Position numbers and translations under genes: made by a program. 64,000 bases of DNA, from the NCBI GenBank assembly GCA_963556195.1, contig OY744522.1, forward strand, positions 32,896,824 through 32,960,823, in the 5' to 3' direction. Origin of the DNA: Sepiola atlantica. Lineage: Eukaryota; Mollusca; Cephalopoda; Sepiida; Sepiolidae. The notes below the pieces were generated by a model. That model made no database searches, was not told the DNA's origin, and worked only from the letters and a program-made list of their open reading frames with translations. Numbering within the stretch: the first letter of the stretch is position 1; every line of letters starts with the position of its first letter. Positions 1 through 11,770 of this stretch are shown in pieces.

Positions 1-19
1 TTTTATTACTTCATTTTAT

Positions 20-26
<7 letters not shown>

Positions 27-86
<60 letters not shown>

Positions 87-107
87 CGTGTGTGTGTGTG
101 TGTGTGT
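27..107. repeat. (TA)n then (GT)n microsatellite
   Basis: About 28 TA units run directly into about 12 GT units. Nothing coding is visible. Confidence 0.95.
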
Positions 108-1480
108 GACATCACACGTTCGAATCGACGCCACCTCGTGGCCAACGCTTACACAAAATTATAATACGAAATCATAAGAAAATTCCTCGGAAACGCCGAC
201 CAAGGATAGTCCCACAAAATCGATCCAAAGTTCCCATTATCTTTTAAACAGCGGCACCAAAAATACATTTTTGTCACATAATCAATGAAAGTTATTCGGC
301 TCGAAATCAATAGTCTCTCAAACGTTTCTCGAAACACGAAAAAAACACGAAATCATATGAAAAGTCTAGAGGCGTTTTTAAACTTTTTAAACACATTTTT
401 AAGGCACTTTTAGGCCTTTAAACTGACGGTCCATTTTTAACACTACTTTTTAAACAAATTTTTACTTATTTTAAACATTTTTCGTTAAGCACATTTCCTT
501 TTAAAACATTCCTCTCGTTAAAACATTGTAACAGTTTATCTTTTCAGTCTCTCAAATTAGATTCAAATTAAACATTGTTCACTTTAAACATATCAAATTA
601 AGCATGGTGCACTTTTTCTTTCTCTTTTAATCTCTTTCAGTTTAACAGATTAGGACCCAAAAAATGTGCAACACAAAAAGTTACCTTACAGTTTCTTTCG
701 TCGTCTGGTCGTGTTCGCCATTTGTGCCGGCGGTTTCGCTGTGTCTCTGGACGTGATCGATGCTTGTGGTCTTTAATTTGTGGATAAACTTTATAGACAG
801 GCAGGAGACAACGCGGAGACAATTTTTCCCCAGAGAGAGATTCAATTCTTTTATTCTGGAATTCTTGGTTTTGGAAGGGTTGTTTTATCCATTCAATTTT
901 GCCATGACTCTCATTCATGCCTCTTGTGGGGTGCGACGGTGCACGGAGATCTTTGCTGGATCTCTTCGAGATCCAGCCATTACGACGAGCGACTACATCT
1001 TCGACGTAAACGCTATCACCTCCAAAAGCGTCCTCTTTTTATTTTAAGACACATAGCGAGGTCGACCGTCTGGCTCGCTTCCAAAACCCCAACTCTTCAA
1101 AAACTCCCCATATTTTCATGGGTGCGACCGCTTTCAGAAAGAGCGGCTAAATCGTGATGTCCACACTCTAAGCTCCCAAAGCGTACTGTTTAAAAAACTC
1201 TCGTTTCTAACGTAGAAGGAGTGACGTCACAGATCCACACGTGCGACACTCATGCAAAAACCATTTCGTTCACTCATGTTTTCTGACCTTCTCTAACACG
1301 AGATTCCATGTGTCGGCGTCGAATTTGTAACTTTGTTATAGTCTGACAAACACATGATTGACTCATAACGGTCCCCTTCGATGCATGTCAGCCCGACCCG
1401 AACTTATTGTCTTCATTTGACGCCAGCCATAATTCACGCTAGTTGATTTAATCGTATCTAAAAATAACGGGCCCCATCCA
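108..1480. other. Unassigned non-repetitive stretch
   Basis: The stretch is A/T-rich at first and closer to balanced between 690 and 1250. Open frames exist on both strands (for example 780-1157 plus, 637-918 minus), but they overlap each other and show no domain, signal peptide or repeat-family signature I recognise. It may hold old transposon or exon debris. I call no gene here. Confidence 0.4.
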
Positions 1481-1485
1481 GGATA

Positions 1486-2437
1486 TAACATATACATATA
1501 CATATTTATACATATTTATATACATATATATATTTATATATATACATATTTATATACATATATGTATATATATATACATACTTATATCCATATGTATATT
1601 TATAGATATTTATATACACATATATATTTATATGTATACATATTTATATACATATATATGTATATATTTATATATACATATATATAGTAATTCATATACA
1701 TATATACATATATATATATTTATTTATATACATATATACATATTTATATATATATATATTTGTATATATATATTTATATATATGTATATTTATATATACG
1801 TGTATATATATATGTGTGTATAGTTATATATATATATTTGTATATATATATCTGTATATATATATATATTTGTATATATATATATATATTTGTATATACA
1901 TATATTTGTGTATATATGTAATGTATATATATTTGTATATATATAAATTAGTATATATATATGTTTGTATATATACATATATATTTATATATATGTATAT
2001 TTGTATATATATATGTATATATATATATTTGTATATATAAATTGTTATATATATATTTGTATATATATATTTGTATATATATAGTTGTACACATATATAT
2101 ATTTGTATATATATATATATATCTGTATATATATATATATTTGTACATATATATATTTGTATATATATATTTGTATATATATATATATTTATATATATAT
2201 ATATATATATATTTGTATGTATATATATATATATATATATTTGTATATATATATATTTGTAAATATATATATATATATTTGTATATATATATTAGTATAT
2301 ACTTTTATTTGTACATATATATATTTGTATGTATATATTTGTATATATATGTATATATATATATTTGTATATATATATATACATATATATGTAAATATGT
2401 TCATGTATATATATTTATATATATATATATTCATTTT
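1486..2437. repeat. Degenerate TA-rich minisatellite
   Basis: Nearly 1 kb is built from short TA runs punctuated by TTTGTA, CATA or TTTA, with an irregular 10-20 bp period. It generates long Tyr/Ile open frames on both strands, which are composition artefacts. Confidence 0.93.
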
Positions 2438-2439
2438 AG

Positions 2440-3350
2440 TACAGAAAAATTTGTACAACATACGTACCATCGGTTTCAAGCACAGAAGGACTTAGCCATC
2501 AGAATCTCTTCAGCTTATGTTGTAATCCGTTTCGGAAATGTGAAATCACGTGTTACTGTCCTTTGGTCGCATTATTTTCTATTTATGTATGTTTGTTTTA
2601 AAATTAGTGCAAGGATGGTTGAATAAGGTTTGAAAAAAGCGGGGTTAAAAGTAACAGTTTAGATTTTAATCTGGAGAAGATTGTAACAGATATAAAAAAA
2701 TAAAAAAATATAAAACAAATATTCATATAAATCCCGTGAGACAATGTTTATGAGTAGTGTATATTGGACCGTTAGTGTTTTGGGAGTTAATAATGTACTT
2801 TCTAAAGAAAATAGGGATAGAAAATGGATTGAAGGTTATACTTGTGAAGAGATAAAAAGGTTTGAAAAACACAACATTAAATTCAAGTTTAAATCCCGAA
2901 ATAATAAAAATAGAAGTTATTATTTGGTCGGTCTAAGGGAAGTAACTCTGCAGGGTTTTGAATAGTTAGTATTCGGGATTTGACATTATTCACTAACGTA
3001 TAGTGAAGGCTTATGGGAGTAATAATATTGGTATCCTGATTGAGACTATTTCGAGATAAGAGTAAGGTTGTGGTCGGTAAGATTGGATCTGCTTGGGAGA
3101 TATGGGAGATCAGCATTATGACCCAGAAATGGTGGGGACTTATTGGAGTAATAATTATGTGAAATGGGGGTGTTACCCTCTTAATGACTGGAAAATATTG
3201 TTGGGAAAGTTATTAATTATCGCTCTTGAGAAGTGGTGTGGATATAGGCCGATTAAGATATTTGTTCCCATGTTTTTATTTATTTTTATGAGGGATGATT
3301 GTTGGGAGAATTTTCCGGAGTGGAAGTCGGTATTTATTGGGGCAATTATG
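2440..3350. other. Probable 3' non-coding part of a retroelement
   Basis: No protein family is recognisable. The stretch lies immediately downstream, on the minus strand, of the GIY-YIG fragment at 3354-3752, so it may be that element's 3' UTR. This is inferred from position only. Confidence 0.3.
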
Positions 3351-3353
3351 AGG

Positions 3354-3752
3354 TTATGTATTTGCAGAGAGGGTGTTGCTAAGCCTGTATGTGTATCGGT
3401 AAGTCCAATTTATGATTAGTGCTTGTCTCCTGTGGATACATCCTTTAAATATTTCATCTCGGATATTCAAACAGATTGTATTTGGGTCAATGATTGGCCT
3501 TAATATATGGTATTTTTCTGCGTCACACAGAGGACATCTATTTATGGCTGAAGAGAATGGTGGTCTTCTCTCAATTACTTTCCATTTGATGGTGAAGGGT
3601 GTCTGTTCATTTTTAAGTTGCCATATCCGTGTCGCAAGTGCCGTATTTTCATTGTTTTTGTATCTGAAGGTGGTTCTGTGTGCGTACAATCTTTGCTTGA
3701 AGCTTCCCTGCGTGATGCCAATGTATTTCTTCGCTCTACCGCTAGTCTGGTG
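3354..3752 (-). pseudogene. GIY-YIG endonuclease end of a Penelope-like reverse transcriptase
   Basis: The minus-strand frame reads KKYIGITQGSFKQRLYAH, then an IWQLKNE block, then IKWKVIERRPPF, a CPLCDAEKYHIL block and a CIHRR ending. This is the order seen in the C-terminal GIY-YIG nuclease of EN+ Penelope-like retroelements: YIG motif, helix with Arg, IKW strand, C-x2-C and a C-x-H pair. That nuclease nicks target DNA to prime reverse transcription. The frame is open from 3752 to a stop at 3354. No RT domain lies upstream because the sequence runs into a (TA)n tract at 3764. It is a 5'-truncated copy, divergent from the PLE copies at 29, 44 and 49 kb and closer in feel to the RT at 41-42 kb. 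Confidence 0.72.
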
Positions 3753-3754
3753 TG

Positions 3755-3763
<9 letters not shown>

Positions 3764-3807
<44 letters not shown>
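3764..3807. repeat. (TA)n microsatellite
   Basis: Pure TA run directly abutting the truncated GIY-YIG fragment. Confidence 0.95.
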
Positions 3808-3808
<1 letters not shown>

Positions 3809-3919
3809 ATTAGAAACCTTTCATATTTCTCACAAAGTGCTCGACTTCGACAGAGCATTTAATACTTATCTTTTTATAGATAAATATTAAATATTTATTA
3901 TCAAAAGACTTATGTTTCA

Positions 3920-3943
3920 TATATATATATATATATATATATA
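3920..3943. repeat. Short (TA)n
   Basis: About 12 TA units. The flanking 3808-4244 region shows no recognisable gene. Confidence 0.85.
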
Positions 3944-4241
3944 ATAGAGAATGATAGTTTGCTTGAAGCATTGCTGGGAATAGTAGTAGTATGTTTTAAA
4001 AGGATGAGGGCAATGCAATTCCCGGGTAGGATGTAAGCTGGAAGGAACAAAAATAATAAATCGAAATCGAAATGGGACTTACTGTTTTTTTGTCTTTAAA
4101 TCTTACATAACAGCATGTGTGGTGTTAGCTGTTTGTGTGTTGTCCGGATGATTATTAAAAATCATTTATTTAATATTTCGGGAAAAAACCTTCCCTTTGT
4201 CAAAAATAATGAACACCAAAGGAAAACTCCTTCCATGCAGA

Positions 4242-4244
<3 letters not shown>

Positions 4245-4319
<75 letters not shown>
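4245..4319. repeat. (TA)n microsatellite
   Basis: About 37 TA units with one TG interruption. Confidence 0.95.
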
Positions 4320-4321
<2 letters not shown>

Positions 4322-4429
4322 CCTTATCTCTGAATTAATTTCTTTAAATAAATCGGTTTTGCAATAAAATCGATAAAATATATTGCAAGATGTTGAAATT
4401 TCCATACCATAAATAAGACATTTTTGGCA

Positions 4430-5650
4430 TTTTGAGAAGTTAATCCTTAGCGTGTTATTGAAAGTTTAATTCATTTATATTTAATTTTTTGAAAGCTTTT
4501 TTTAAATTAGTAGTTGTAAATTAGATTACACATTTAATTGTATGAGCATGAGGGATGTATTAGTTTCATTAATGATGTATTCAGTCTTATATAATTCTTC
4601 ACCTATTTTTTTAGTCATTAATTATTTGTAAACCGTGAATTTGAAACTATCAACTAAAATTCGGATAAAATGATGAAACATGTTATACAATAAAAAATCT
4701 CAACAATTAGAAAACTAATTGTAATTAGAAATGTTTAAAATAAACTAAAATATAAAATCTTGAAATCTTGAGGATGTTTAAAATAAAATATAAAATCTTG
4801 AAATCTTGAGGATGTTTAAAATCGGCGAGCCAGTAATTTTATAAATAATAGGACGCTGAAATAGATATTGTTCAAGCTGGTACAAAATAATTGTCTGAAT
4901 AGGATTTTTGTGAAAGTCAACTTCAATTATTATAGTACCGTTTAGTCATTAAATTATTTATTGAACATAATTTTTTTTTAATTTGAATCGATGTTTTATT
5001 CAAATGAAACGAAAATCGATGTATTCAAAGCAACCAGTAAATCGCGTTCAACATTGCAGCCATGGCGAAAGAAAAAGTTAAATTGTTCATTTTCTTGTTT
5101 TTTTATCTTAAAAATACTTGATCGCATTCAAATTGGAATCTTATTGATTTTTCTTAGCGATAATTCTCGATGTCAAGAAGTAATTGAACAAAATTGTTTC
5201 AAATTGTTTCAAATTAAAACCTATATTTTAGTAAAATAAACCGGACGTCGGTGTTGTCAAAACAGCGTGTCAATCGAATTTAACATTACAGCCGTTGCAA
5301 AAGAAATGGTTCAATTGTTTCCTTATTGTTTTTAATGATCTTTAAAATGAAAACAACTATTCTTTTAAAGAATAGTTGTTTTGATCAAATTAGAATTTTA
5401 TTAATTCTTGTTTATATATTAAATTGTGTTTTAAGTTGTACCGTCATAGTTGAAGCGATAAAAAATGCTGCAAGCTGTTTCTTCCAATATTGAATGCTAT
5501 TACCAGATTCATTTTTAATATGATTTTTGTGAAAGTTTAATTCAATTATTATTGTACTGTTTCGTAATTAAATTAATAATTGCACAGAATTTAAAAAATT
5601 AAAACCAACTTTAAACACGTTTAAACTTGTACTGACACAGACAGACTTAT
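4430..5650. repeat. Diverged tandem repeats, A/T-rich
   Basis: Segments recur in the same orientation with heavy divergence. The 'GATTTTTGTGAAAGT' block at ~4900 returns at ~5520, and the 'AACATTRCAGCC' block at ~5050 returns at ~5283. A fresh 38 bp direct duplication lies at 4747-4822. No coding content is recognised. The pattern looks like an old satellite or an unrecognised element with internal repeats. Confidence 0.55.
5350..5382. repeat. Perfect 15 bp-stem hairpin
   Basis: Bases 5350-5364 are exactly complementary to 5368-5382 around a 3-base loop (TTA). The stem contains AACAACTATTCTT. It is isolated in A/T-rich DNA, with no gene, T tract or ribozyme core beside it. Confidence 0.85.
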
Positions 5651-5968
5651 TTCGTTTTAATCATATCTCTATATATAGTTAGATGTGTGTATCATACACC
5701 TACGGCAATAGGGTGTATAATTTCTTAAGGTTTCATTTCAGTGACTTACAGCACCTTCAAAGCTTTGTTACTTATTCAGTTTTGAATTAAATTTTATTCA
5801 TTTTTTTGCACTTTGTAAATTTTGACATAAAAATATTGAAATTTGGTTGAATAGAAAAAGGATACATTAAAGTGTGTAAGGACTTAATAAAGGAGAGTAT
5901 CCCAATCAGTTTCAACTTAATTTCTCTTTTATATTTTAAAAGCAATTTACATTTCTCTTTATATATAA

Positions 5969-6003
5969 CTAGCAGGGCCCGTGTCCCGGCTTTGTCCGGG
6001 GAA
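5969..6003 (-). other. Helitron 3' terminus: hairpin plus CTAG
   Basis: On the minus strand a GC-rich stem (CCCGG...CCGGG, loop ACAAAG) is followed by ACACGGGCCCTG and the terminal CTAG, then host T. The GC-rich block stands out sharply from the flanking A/T-rich DNA. In Helitrons this hairpin acts as the transposition terminator. Confidence 0.9.
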
Positions 6004-6084
6004 ATATAACAGCCTGATTTTAATTTTTAAGTTAAATAAATAGATTCAGAAAATAAATCATTTCACTGGAAGTAATTTAAGTAA

Positions 6085-7420
6085 TTAAAATAGGATTGAT
6101 GTTTTACCTTCTGGTGCCAATATGTATAGACATTGTGGAGAGCCTACCCTTGAACATCCTACATAAAACTGCCCATGGCTAAAGCAAGGTGAAGTCAAGT
6201 TTAGACCAACCACTACCAATGATTGTCCTTGGGACTTGTTAATTGTCATGGCAAAACACAATTTAACTGGGAACTGAAGCCTTTTAAATTCTATTGCAGA
6301 ATCCGACGGAATAATGGGTATTCTGGGAAGGAATGTCAGTTTGCTCCTTGCCACACCAGTTAGTATTACAGCTTCTATCACATGAGGTTTCATGCGTTTA
6401 ACACACAGTCTCGTTCCATTACATAGCCTTGGAACATCAAGATTCCGGAGTAACATAATTGGGCATCCAGCTTTCAGCTTTAATTTGTGTGTTGACATAC
6501 CAAGCAATTCTAATGAATTTAAAAATTCTGTAGGGTATTGTACAGCCTGGTCGTCATCGAGAGTAGAATCCACAGAAGTGAAAGTTTGTTTATCACCTGG
6601 AATTTCATCAAGCAGTTGTTGATTGATGACATGTACCATGTCATTTTCAGTAGCTAGAATTGCTCTCTCCGTTAGCCATTCAGGATGCACATAGTTTTCG
6701 GCTATATTTGGATAAACTTTGCTACTAAGTTCTGTGAGTGATGAAACAATTGAGCCAATACCTGGAGTAATAACAATCGTGCCATTGTTGGTTGTTGCAA
6801 GCTTGCCATCACCTATTTTTAGGAGTAGGGAGGCAAACTCATCAGCCATTGGGTCACTATTGAGATGTACACGCATGTTTGTAAATAACGTTACAGTCTT
6901 AATGTACTTCCACAAATATGACAATTTAATGCAAGCATTAAGCTCGTCAGCGGGACTTCCACGTGGAACAATAGGAAGCGTTTGTCGGAAGTCACCTGAT
7001 AATAAAAGTGTTATGCCACCCATAACAACATCACGTTTCTTGAGATCACGCAATGTTTTATGTAGAGCATCGAACGCTTGTTTATGTGCCATTGTACATT
7101 CATCCCATACGATCAAGGAACAATTCTGTAAAACTTTAGCTGGATCTGATCCTCTTTCTATTTGACAAATTGGATCAGCATCTTTTGTTAAGGATAATGG
7201 CAACTTAAATGTGGAGTGAGCATACCACCAGGAAGAAGAGTGGTTGCAATGCCCGATGATGCCACTGCCACAGCTATTTTGCCTTCTGACCTAACTTTAG
7301 CAAGAATTAACTTGGTAACAAATGTCTTTCCTGTGCCTACGGGTGCATCAAGGAATATACGGTAACCTTGCTGATCTTCTACAGTATTAACTATAGTACG
7401 AAAAATATGAATTTGCTCAT
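6085..7420 (-). pseudogene. Helitron helicase domain (Pif1/RecD-like)
   Basis: This is the SF1B helicase part of a Helitron RepHel protein, which unwinds DNA during rolling-circle transposition. The 7420-7235 segment, in a separate frame, carries Walker A in FLDAPVGTGKT and the motif VASSGIATTLLPGG. The 7235-6085 frame continues with AHSTFKLPL, Walker B in IVWDECTM, LLLSGDFRQTLPIVPRG, LFTNMRV, LLRNLDVPRLCNGTRL and the C-terminal motif AMTINKSQGQS followed by FYVGCSRV. All helicase motifs are present in order. The frame changes near 7232, inside the GG(RT)AHSTF stretch, so a small deletion disrupts translation. Downstream the frame ends naturally about 110 bases before the Helitron hairpin. 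Confidence 0.9.
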
Positions 7421-7423
7421 TAT

Positions 7424-7918
7424 TTAGTTCGATTTAGATCGATTAGGTGAGGTAAGACCCAATTTTGTCAGTGTTTTACCATTCATCCTATAAGTCATAG
7501 CTTCTATATGTACTAAAGCCATATTGAAGATGTCGTCTGAAAGTGTTATATCAACTTCAGGCTGTTGATTGCATTTCCTAAGAAGGAAATCTTCAGTAAA
7601 AGCTTCTTCAAGTAGTCCATGTGCACTACATGCATCCCTGAATGTAGTCATAACTTGACCATTGATCGTTTTTAGGTCATTAAAGCTCTGTGTACCTCTA
7701 ACATTGTGTAGAAGCAGTCTCAAACAGAAGCAGTGAAATTGATTTGGATGCACGGTGCATACCCTGCCCAAAACTTCTGTTTTTTTAACGCACGGATAGC
7801 CTGGAACTGGCTTACCCTGTAATCGTTGCTTGAAGACCTTAGTTTTTGTGTCCCAGGTATAATAAAGTGGAACTTCTGAGTACAAAAGTGTACATGCAAA
7901 AAAATCTGTTTGACACAA
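7424..7918 (-). pseudogene. Helitron RepHel linker region
   Basis: A 164-codon open segment contains YTWDTKTKVFKQRLQGK, a GRVCTVHPNQFHCFCLRLLL block and NVRGTQSFNDLKTINGQV. This is the conserved region between the Rep and helicase domains of animal Helitrons. It is separated from the helicase frame by a stop or frame change near 7424 and from the Rep part by a broken stretch at 7918-8008. The position and order fit a single ancestral RepHel gene transcribed leftward. Confidence 0.85.
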
Positions 7919-8007
7919 TTTGAAGAAAGCTGTTAGAGTGGTTGAAGTTGGATTTGCAACTCTATCTGCCGCAGTACTTTCAGTAAAGTATATCCGCTGT
8001 CCATTTT

Positions 8008-8759
8008 CTAGATGAACTGATAGGTGAATAACTGGGGGATGATATACATGTATGTGAAAGTTAAGTATTCTCCAAATGGTTTCATTGGTTGATATGTAAC
8101 GTTCCGTTTCGTACTCTTAACTTCATCATGAGCATTACTTTCAATTGTGAAGGCATCTTGATCACTACCTTTATTTACATATTTACAAATGTATTTTATT
8201 GATTTCACGCTGTTGCAATATTCAACATTGATATGTGCATCAAAAATCTTACAAAGCAGTTTATTATGTGGTTCAACGCATCGGTTGTCTACAAGAACTG
8301 TTATGTTGCCAGGTAGGGTAACTGTCGTCTCAAAACCTCCAGCTAAAGGAGATAGTCGTCGATATTGTGGGTAGCCATTTGTATCCGATTGAGTTTCACT
8401 CAAGAAGTGTCTGGGATATCTCTTACTGCAGTGTCCATCTTTGAGACAGAGTGAACATCTGTTTATGTTTCCACATGGTCCATGAATCATATGGTGCCTA
8501 ATGATATCATGTAAAAGATGCCACTGGATCCGGAATTTCCACACTGATAACTGAATCTATGTAAGAGGATCTCAATTTTTGTTGCACCTCCATTATGCTC
8601 CATCGCCATCTGAAATTGTTGGATATATACATTTTCTCTGTGAAGCATGCTTTGCAATGCAAGAACAATATTTAATTTAGTGTTTGAGAAAGAGTTATAT
8701 CTAATTGACCCATACATTTGCTCGCCAGAAGGTGAATCGTAACATAAAACGGGCAGCAC
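8008..8759 (-). pseudogene. Helitron Rep (HUH) region, fragmented
   Basis: Two overlapping frames (8759-8487 and 8544-8008) give the Helitron_like_N/Rep part. The first contains YDSPSGEQMYGSIRYNSFSN and ALQSMLHRENVYIQ. The second contains MIHGPCGNINRCSLCLKDGHCSKRYPRHF, here quoted in pieces: the GPCG turn, the CxxC...C zinc-like motif and SKRYPRHF, then NVEYCNSVKSIKYICKYVNKG, in which the Tyr-x-x-x-Lys-type Rep catalytic motif is recognisable. The HxH metal motif is not clear, and the frame changes between the two parts. Known role: nicking and ligation at Helitron ends. Confidence 0.82.
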
Positions 8760-8784
8760 TTTTCACGGCCACCATCGTCCGCCA

Positions 8785-9245
8785 CCAGGCATTTGGCTCA
8801 TGTGACTCAATCGCAGTCATTTAAAAATAGAGAATAGTCTTTATTATCAAAAATAATCATATAATAGGCAATTTCCCCCCCCTCCCAATACATGTTTTTT
8901 TATTTCGGTTTAGTTTTATTTGTTTTACTTTTCGAAATAGTATAATTAACGTTGATGGATTTTCCGCACATTCCTGAGTCTTCTGTCGATTTAAATATAT
9001 TGTACAATTCGGTGTTTTATGCCCCCCTCTCTCGGATACAATATTTTTCTTTTCGGTTTATTTATATTTTGTTACTTTTCAAAACAGATCCACCACATCA
9101 ACCTATCAATCCCGCCACACCCCACTGCTGGGCATTTGACTCATGTCACTCAATCGCAGTCAATTAAAAAAATAGCGAATAGTCTTCCTTATTGAAAATA
9201 ATCATATAATCGTCATTTTATTTCTCCCCGACCATCCGAATACAA
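8785..9245 (-). repeat. Direct repeat inside Helitron 5' region
   Basis: A ~110 bp block around 8790-8870 (containing CTCAATCGCAGTCA and ATAATCATATAAT) recurs at about 9130-9220, roughly 340 bp away in the same orientation. No coding content is seen. Runs of C (8874-8884, 9417-9424) punctuate the region. Confidence 0.7.
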
Positions 9246-9459
9246 TTTGTAATGCTCTGCATGTTACAATGCTCTGCGGGTGTGTTTCAGTGGTGCTCAT
9301 TTTCCATTTGTCTTTTCAGCCAAAGAAAATGGAATTTCTATACAAAGATAATGTGGGGTGGGGTGATTTTAATGGGGCTCTGTAGGCCTCTTTAATTAAT
9401 CGCTGAGATTTCAATTCCCCCCCCCAACATTGGATTAAAAAAAAATGTATCTATTCTGT

Positions 9460-10740
9460 TTGTGTATGTTTTGGTAATTTTCTCAAAGTATTTAACGTTG
9501 AGGGAACTTTTCACAAGGAAGCAATTGTTAGTGTAATTTATTTATTAATAATTTATAAAAATAATAATATTTATTTTTATTGTATGAAATAAACTGTATC
9601 AAAATAGTGAACAGTTATTTTGAAAATAAAAAGTTATCATTTAAATGAATAGCCATTAAAAGAATGGGAAAAATACGTGCGAAGGAAGAAATAGGTAATG
9701 TCATTTGGCTAACCATTTTTTTTCCGAACGTATTACGTTGGGTCAAATTCTGTAGAAGTAAAGTTTTTTGTTTTTCTTTTAGTAAGTAAAAACGTAATTG
9801 TTTTAACTTATTTTTTATAGTTGAAATTTTTCATGTTTGTTATTATGTAATCGCTGTCCTTTAAGTGTAATAATGAGAAAAACGTAAAGGAAAAATGTAT
9901 CTTTTCGATTTGTTTATGTTTTGTTTATTTTATCAAAGTATTTAACGGTTAGGGAAGTTTTCCCAAAGAAGCAATTGTTATCGTATTTTAGTTAGTAATA
10001 ATTTATAAAAATAATATTTGTTTTTTTTTTATTGTACGAATTAAAAGTTTCGCAAAATAGTCAACAGTTATTTTTGGAAATGAACAGTTATCATTTAAAT
10101 GAATAGGCATTAAAAGAATGGGAAGAATCCGTGCGAAGCAAGAATTAGGGAATGTAATTCGGCTATTCTGTAACCGTGTTTTTTTTCTTAACGTAATCCG
10201 TTGTTTTGTTTTTTTCGCAAAGTATTACGGTGGGTCAAAATCTGTAGAAGTAAATGTATTTGTTTTGTTTTAGTAAGGAAAACGTAATTTTTTTATATTA
10301 TTTTTTAGAGATGAAATGTAATATATTTGTTATTATGTAATTGGTGTCGTTTATGTAAAATAATGTGAAAAATGTAAAGAATAAATGTATGTGATCGGTT
10401 TGTTTATGTTTTGTTTATTTTCTCTAAGTATTTAACGGTGAGGGAAGTTATCCCAAAAAAGCAATTGTTATTGTATTTTATTTTATAATAATTTATAAAA
10501 GTAATAATTGTTTATTTATTGTAGGAATTACAAATTTCTCAGAATAGTGAACAGTTATTTTTTAAATGTTAAGGTATAATTTAAATGAATAGCCATTAAA
10601 AGAATGGGGAAAATCCGTGTGAAGTAAGAATTAGGGAATGTTAATCGGCTAATCTGTAACAGTTTGTTTTTTTCTTAACGTATTCCGTTAGGTCAAATTC
10701 TGTAGAAGTTTTTTTTTTTTAAAGTAAGTAAAACGTAATG
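9460..10740 (-). repeat. Three diverged ~450-490 bp tandem copies in Helitron leader
   Basis: The landmark TATTTAACG(G)TKAGGG occurs near 9488, 9938 and 10428. Each is followed by the same series: GAAGCAATTGTTA, AATAATTTATAAAA, AACAGTTATTTT, GAATAGSCATTAAAAGAATGGG and a GGTCAAATTCTGTAGAAG-like end. The copies are diverged and contain no open frame of note. They fill the leader between the Helitron 5' end and its Rep region. Confidence 0.8.
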
Positions 10741-11319
10741 TTGTTTATGGTAGATGTATAATGTAAATAGCAGAACAGGAACGGCGTATTACCTGAAGTA
10801 GTCGTAGGTCGGTAAGGGAAATCGGCATAACTGTTTAAGCGTAGTGAATGTGGCAGGCGTTTCGTGAACTGTATACGCTGTTCGAGGCTGAGAGTATGAG
10901 ATTGCGTAATCGTATTTAACGGAAGTGACGTCGGCACATGTATTGAAGGGAGCGTCTGTTATATTTTCTGTGCAACGTATGCTACTGTGTTGTAATGTGA
11001 AGACAGACCTAACATAAATAATAAGGTGTAAAATGTGTAAAGTATCCGTTGTGTATTTGTACCTGGTGTAGACTGGTAGCGTGGGAGGAGTAAAATGTTA
11101 GAGAGAAATGTTCTTGCTACTACCTGTATGGTGTCTGTTTTGGGGAGAGTGACTGATGGAGGAACGAAAGTAACAATTTGCCCGTGGTGGATGTAAGACT
11201 CTAGAGTTTGCTAAGAACACGCTCGAGCGAATAAGCTTGATGTTGTAGCGATTGTAGTAACGTATTGAGTTCGAGTTTATTTTCCTATTCGACGCGAAGG
11301 TACAGGGGAAAAAACGTCT

Positions 11320-11336
11320 TTACTTTATATATAAGA
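11320..11336 (-). other. Helitron 5' terminus
   Basis: The minus strand reads A|TCTTATATATAAAGTAA. A TC start after a host A, followed by an A/T-rich stretch, is the usual Helitron left end. Confidence 0.8.
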
Positions 11337-11770
11337 TGATAGAAAAATGCATGGGTAATCTAATGGTGTTGGTCGCATTCAACAAAGATTTCTAGTAAAA
11401 AAGATACATGGTAAAATGTCATGAAAATCCTGTCATTAACGCCCATATCAGCATTAATTCAAAACAATTCCTTATTTTAAAAGCAAACTATAGTCTATTT
11501 AAACTTAAAAGAATAGAAAATGCATGAAGAATATAATGCTTTTGATCTCATTTTACAAAACTTTGTACTAAAAATGTTATGAAAAGAAAATTGACTAACG
11601 CTTTCGATCATGTTCAAATCAATTCATCTTTTTTATTTTTAAAGAAAACTGTATTTTATTTAATCTTCAATGATAGAAACATGCATGAAGAATTCAATAC
11701 TGGAAACCGCATCCAAAAATATCAACAAGAAAAAAGATTGAAGAAATTTTGTAAAGGATTTTGTGGGTGA
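11337..11770. repeat. Degenerate tandem repeat beside the Helitron
   Basis: Three diverged copies, spaced about 160-175 bp, share 'AGAAAMATGCATG' (11340, 11516, 11676) and a following 'GAAAA...CTAACGC' block. They lie just outside the Helitron 5' end. No coding signal. Confidence 0.6.

Larger units (their letters stand above)
5969..11336 (-). mobile_element. Helitron with both termini, degenerate coding region
   Basis: On the minus strand the element starts with TCTTATATATAAAG at 11336, preceded by A (11337). It ends in CTAG at 5972-5969, followed by T (5968). This matches the TC...CTRR structure and A/T host insertion site of Helitrons. A terminal hairpin (CCCGG / CCGGG stem, + strand 5987-6002) sits about 13 bases before the CTAG end, as expected. 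Between the ends lie, in transcription order, about 2.5 kb of non-coding DNA with internal direct repeats, a Rep-domain region (8759-8008), a linker (7918-7424) and a Pif1-type helicase (7420-6085). The protein is broken by several frame changes, so this copy is probably not autonomous, although its ends look intact enough to be mobilised in trans. Confidence 0.9.

Noticed and set aside
780..1157. 125-codon plus-strand frame as a host gene
   Set aside because: No recognisable domain, an overlapping frame on the other strand, and no conservation evidence from sequence alone.
1632..2626. Long Tyr/Ile-rich open frames on both strands
   Set aside because: They follow entirely from TA-rich microsatellite composition, occur in several frames at once and have no non-repetitive domain.
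10719..10937. 72-codon minus-strand frame in the Helitron leader as an extra Helitron gene
   Set aside because: No similarity to Helitron-associated proteins (RPA, OTU, endonuclease) is recognisable, and it lies next to non-coding repeats.
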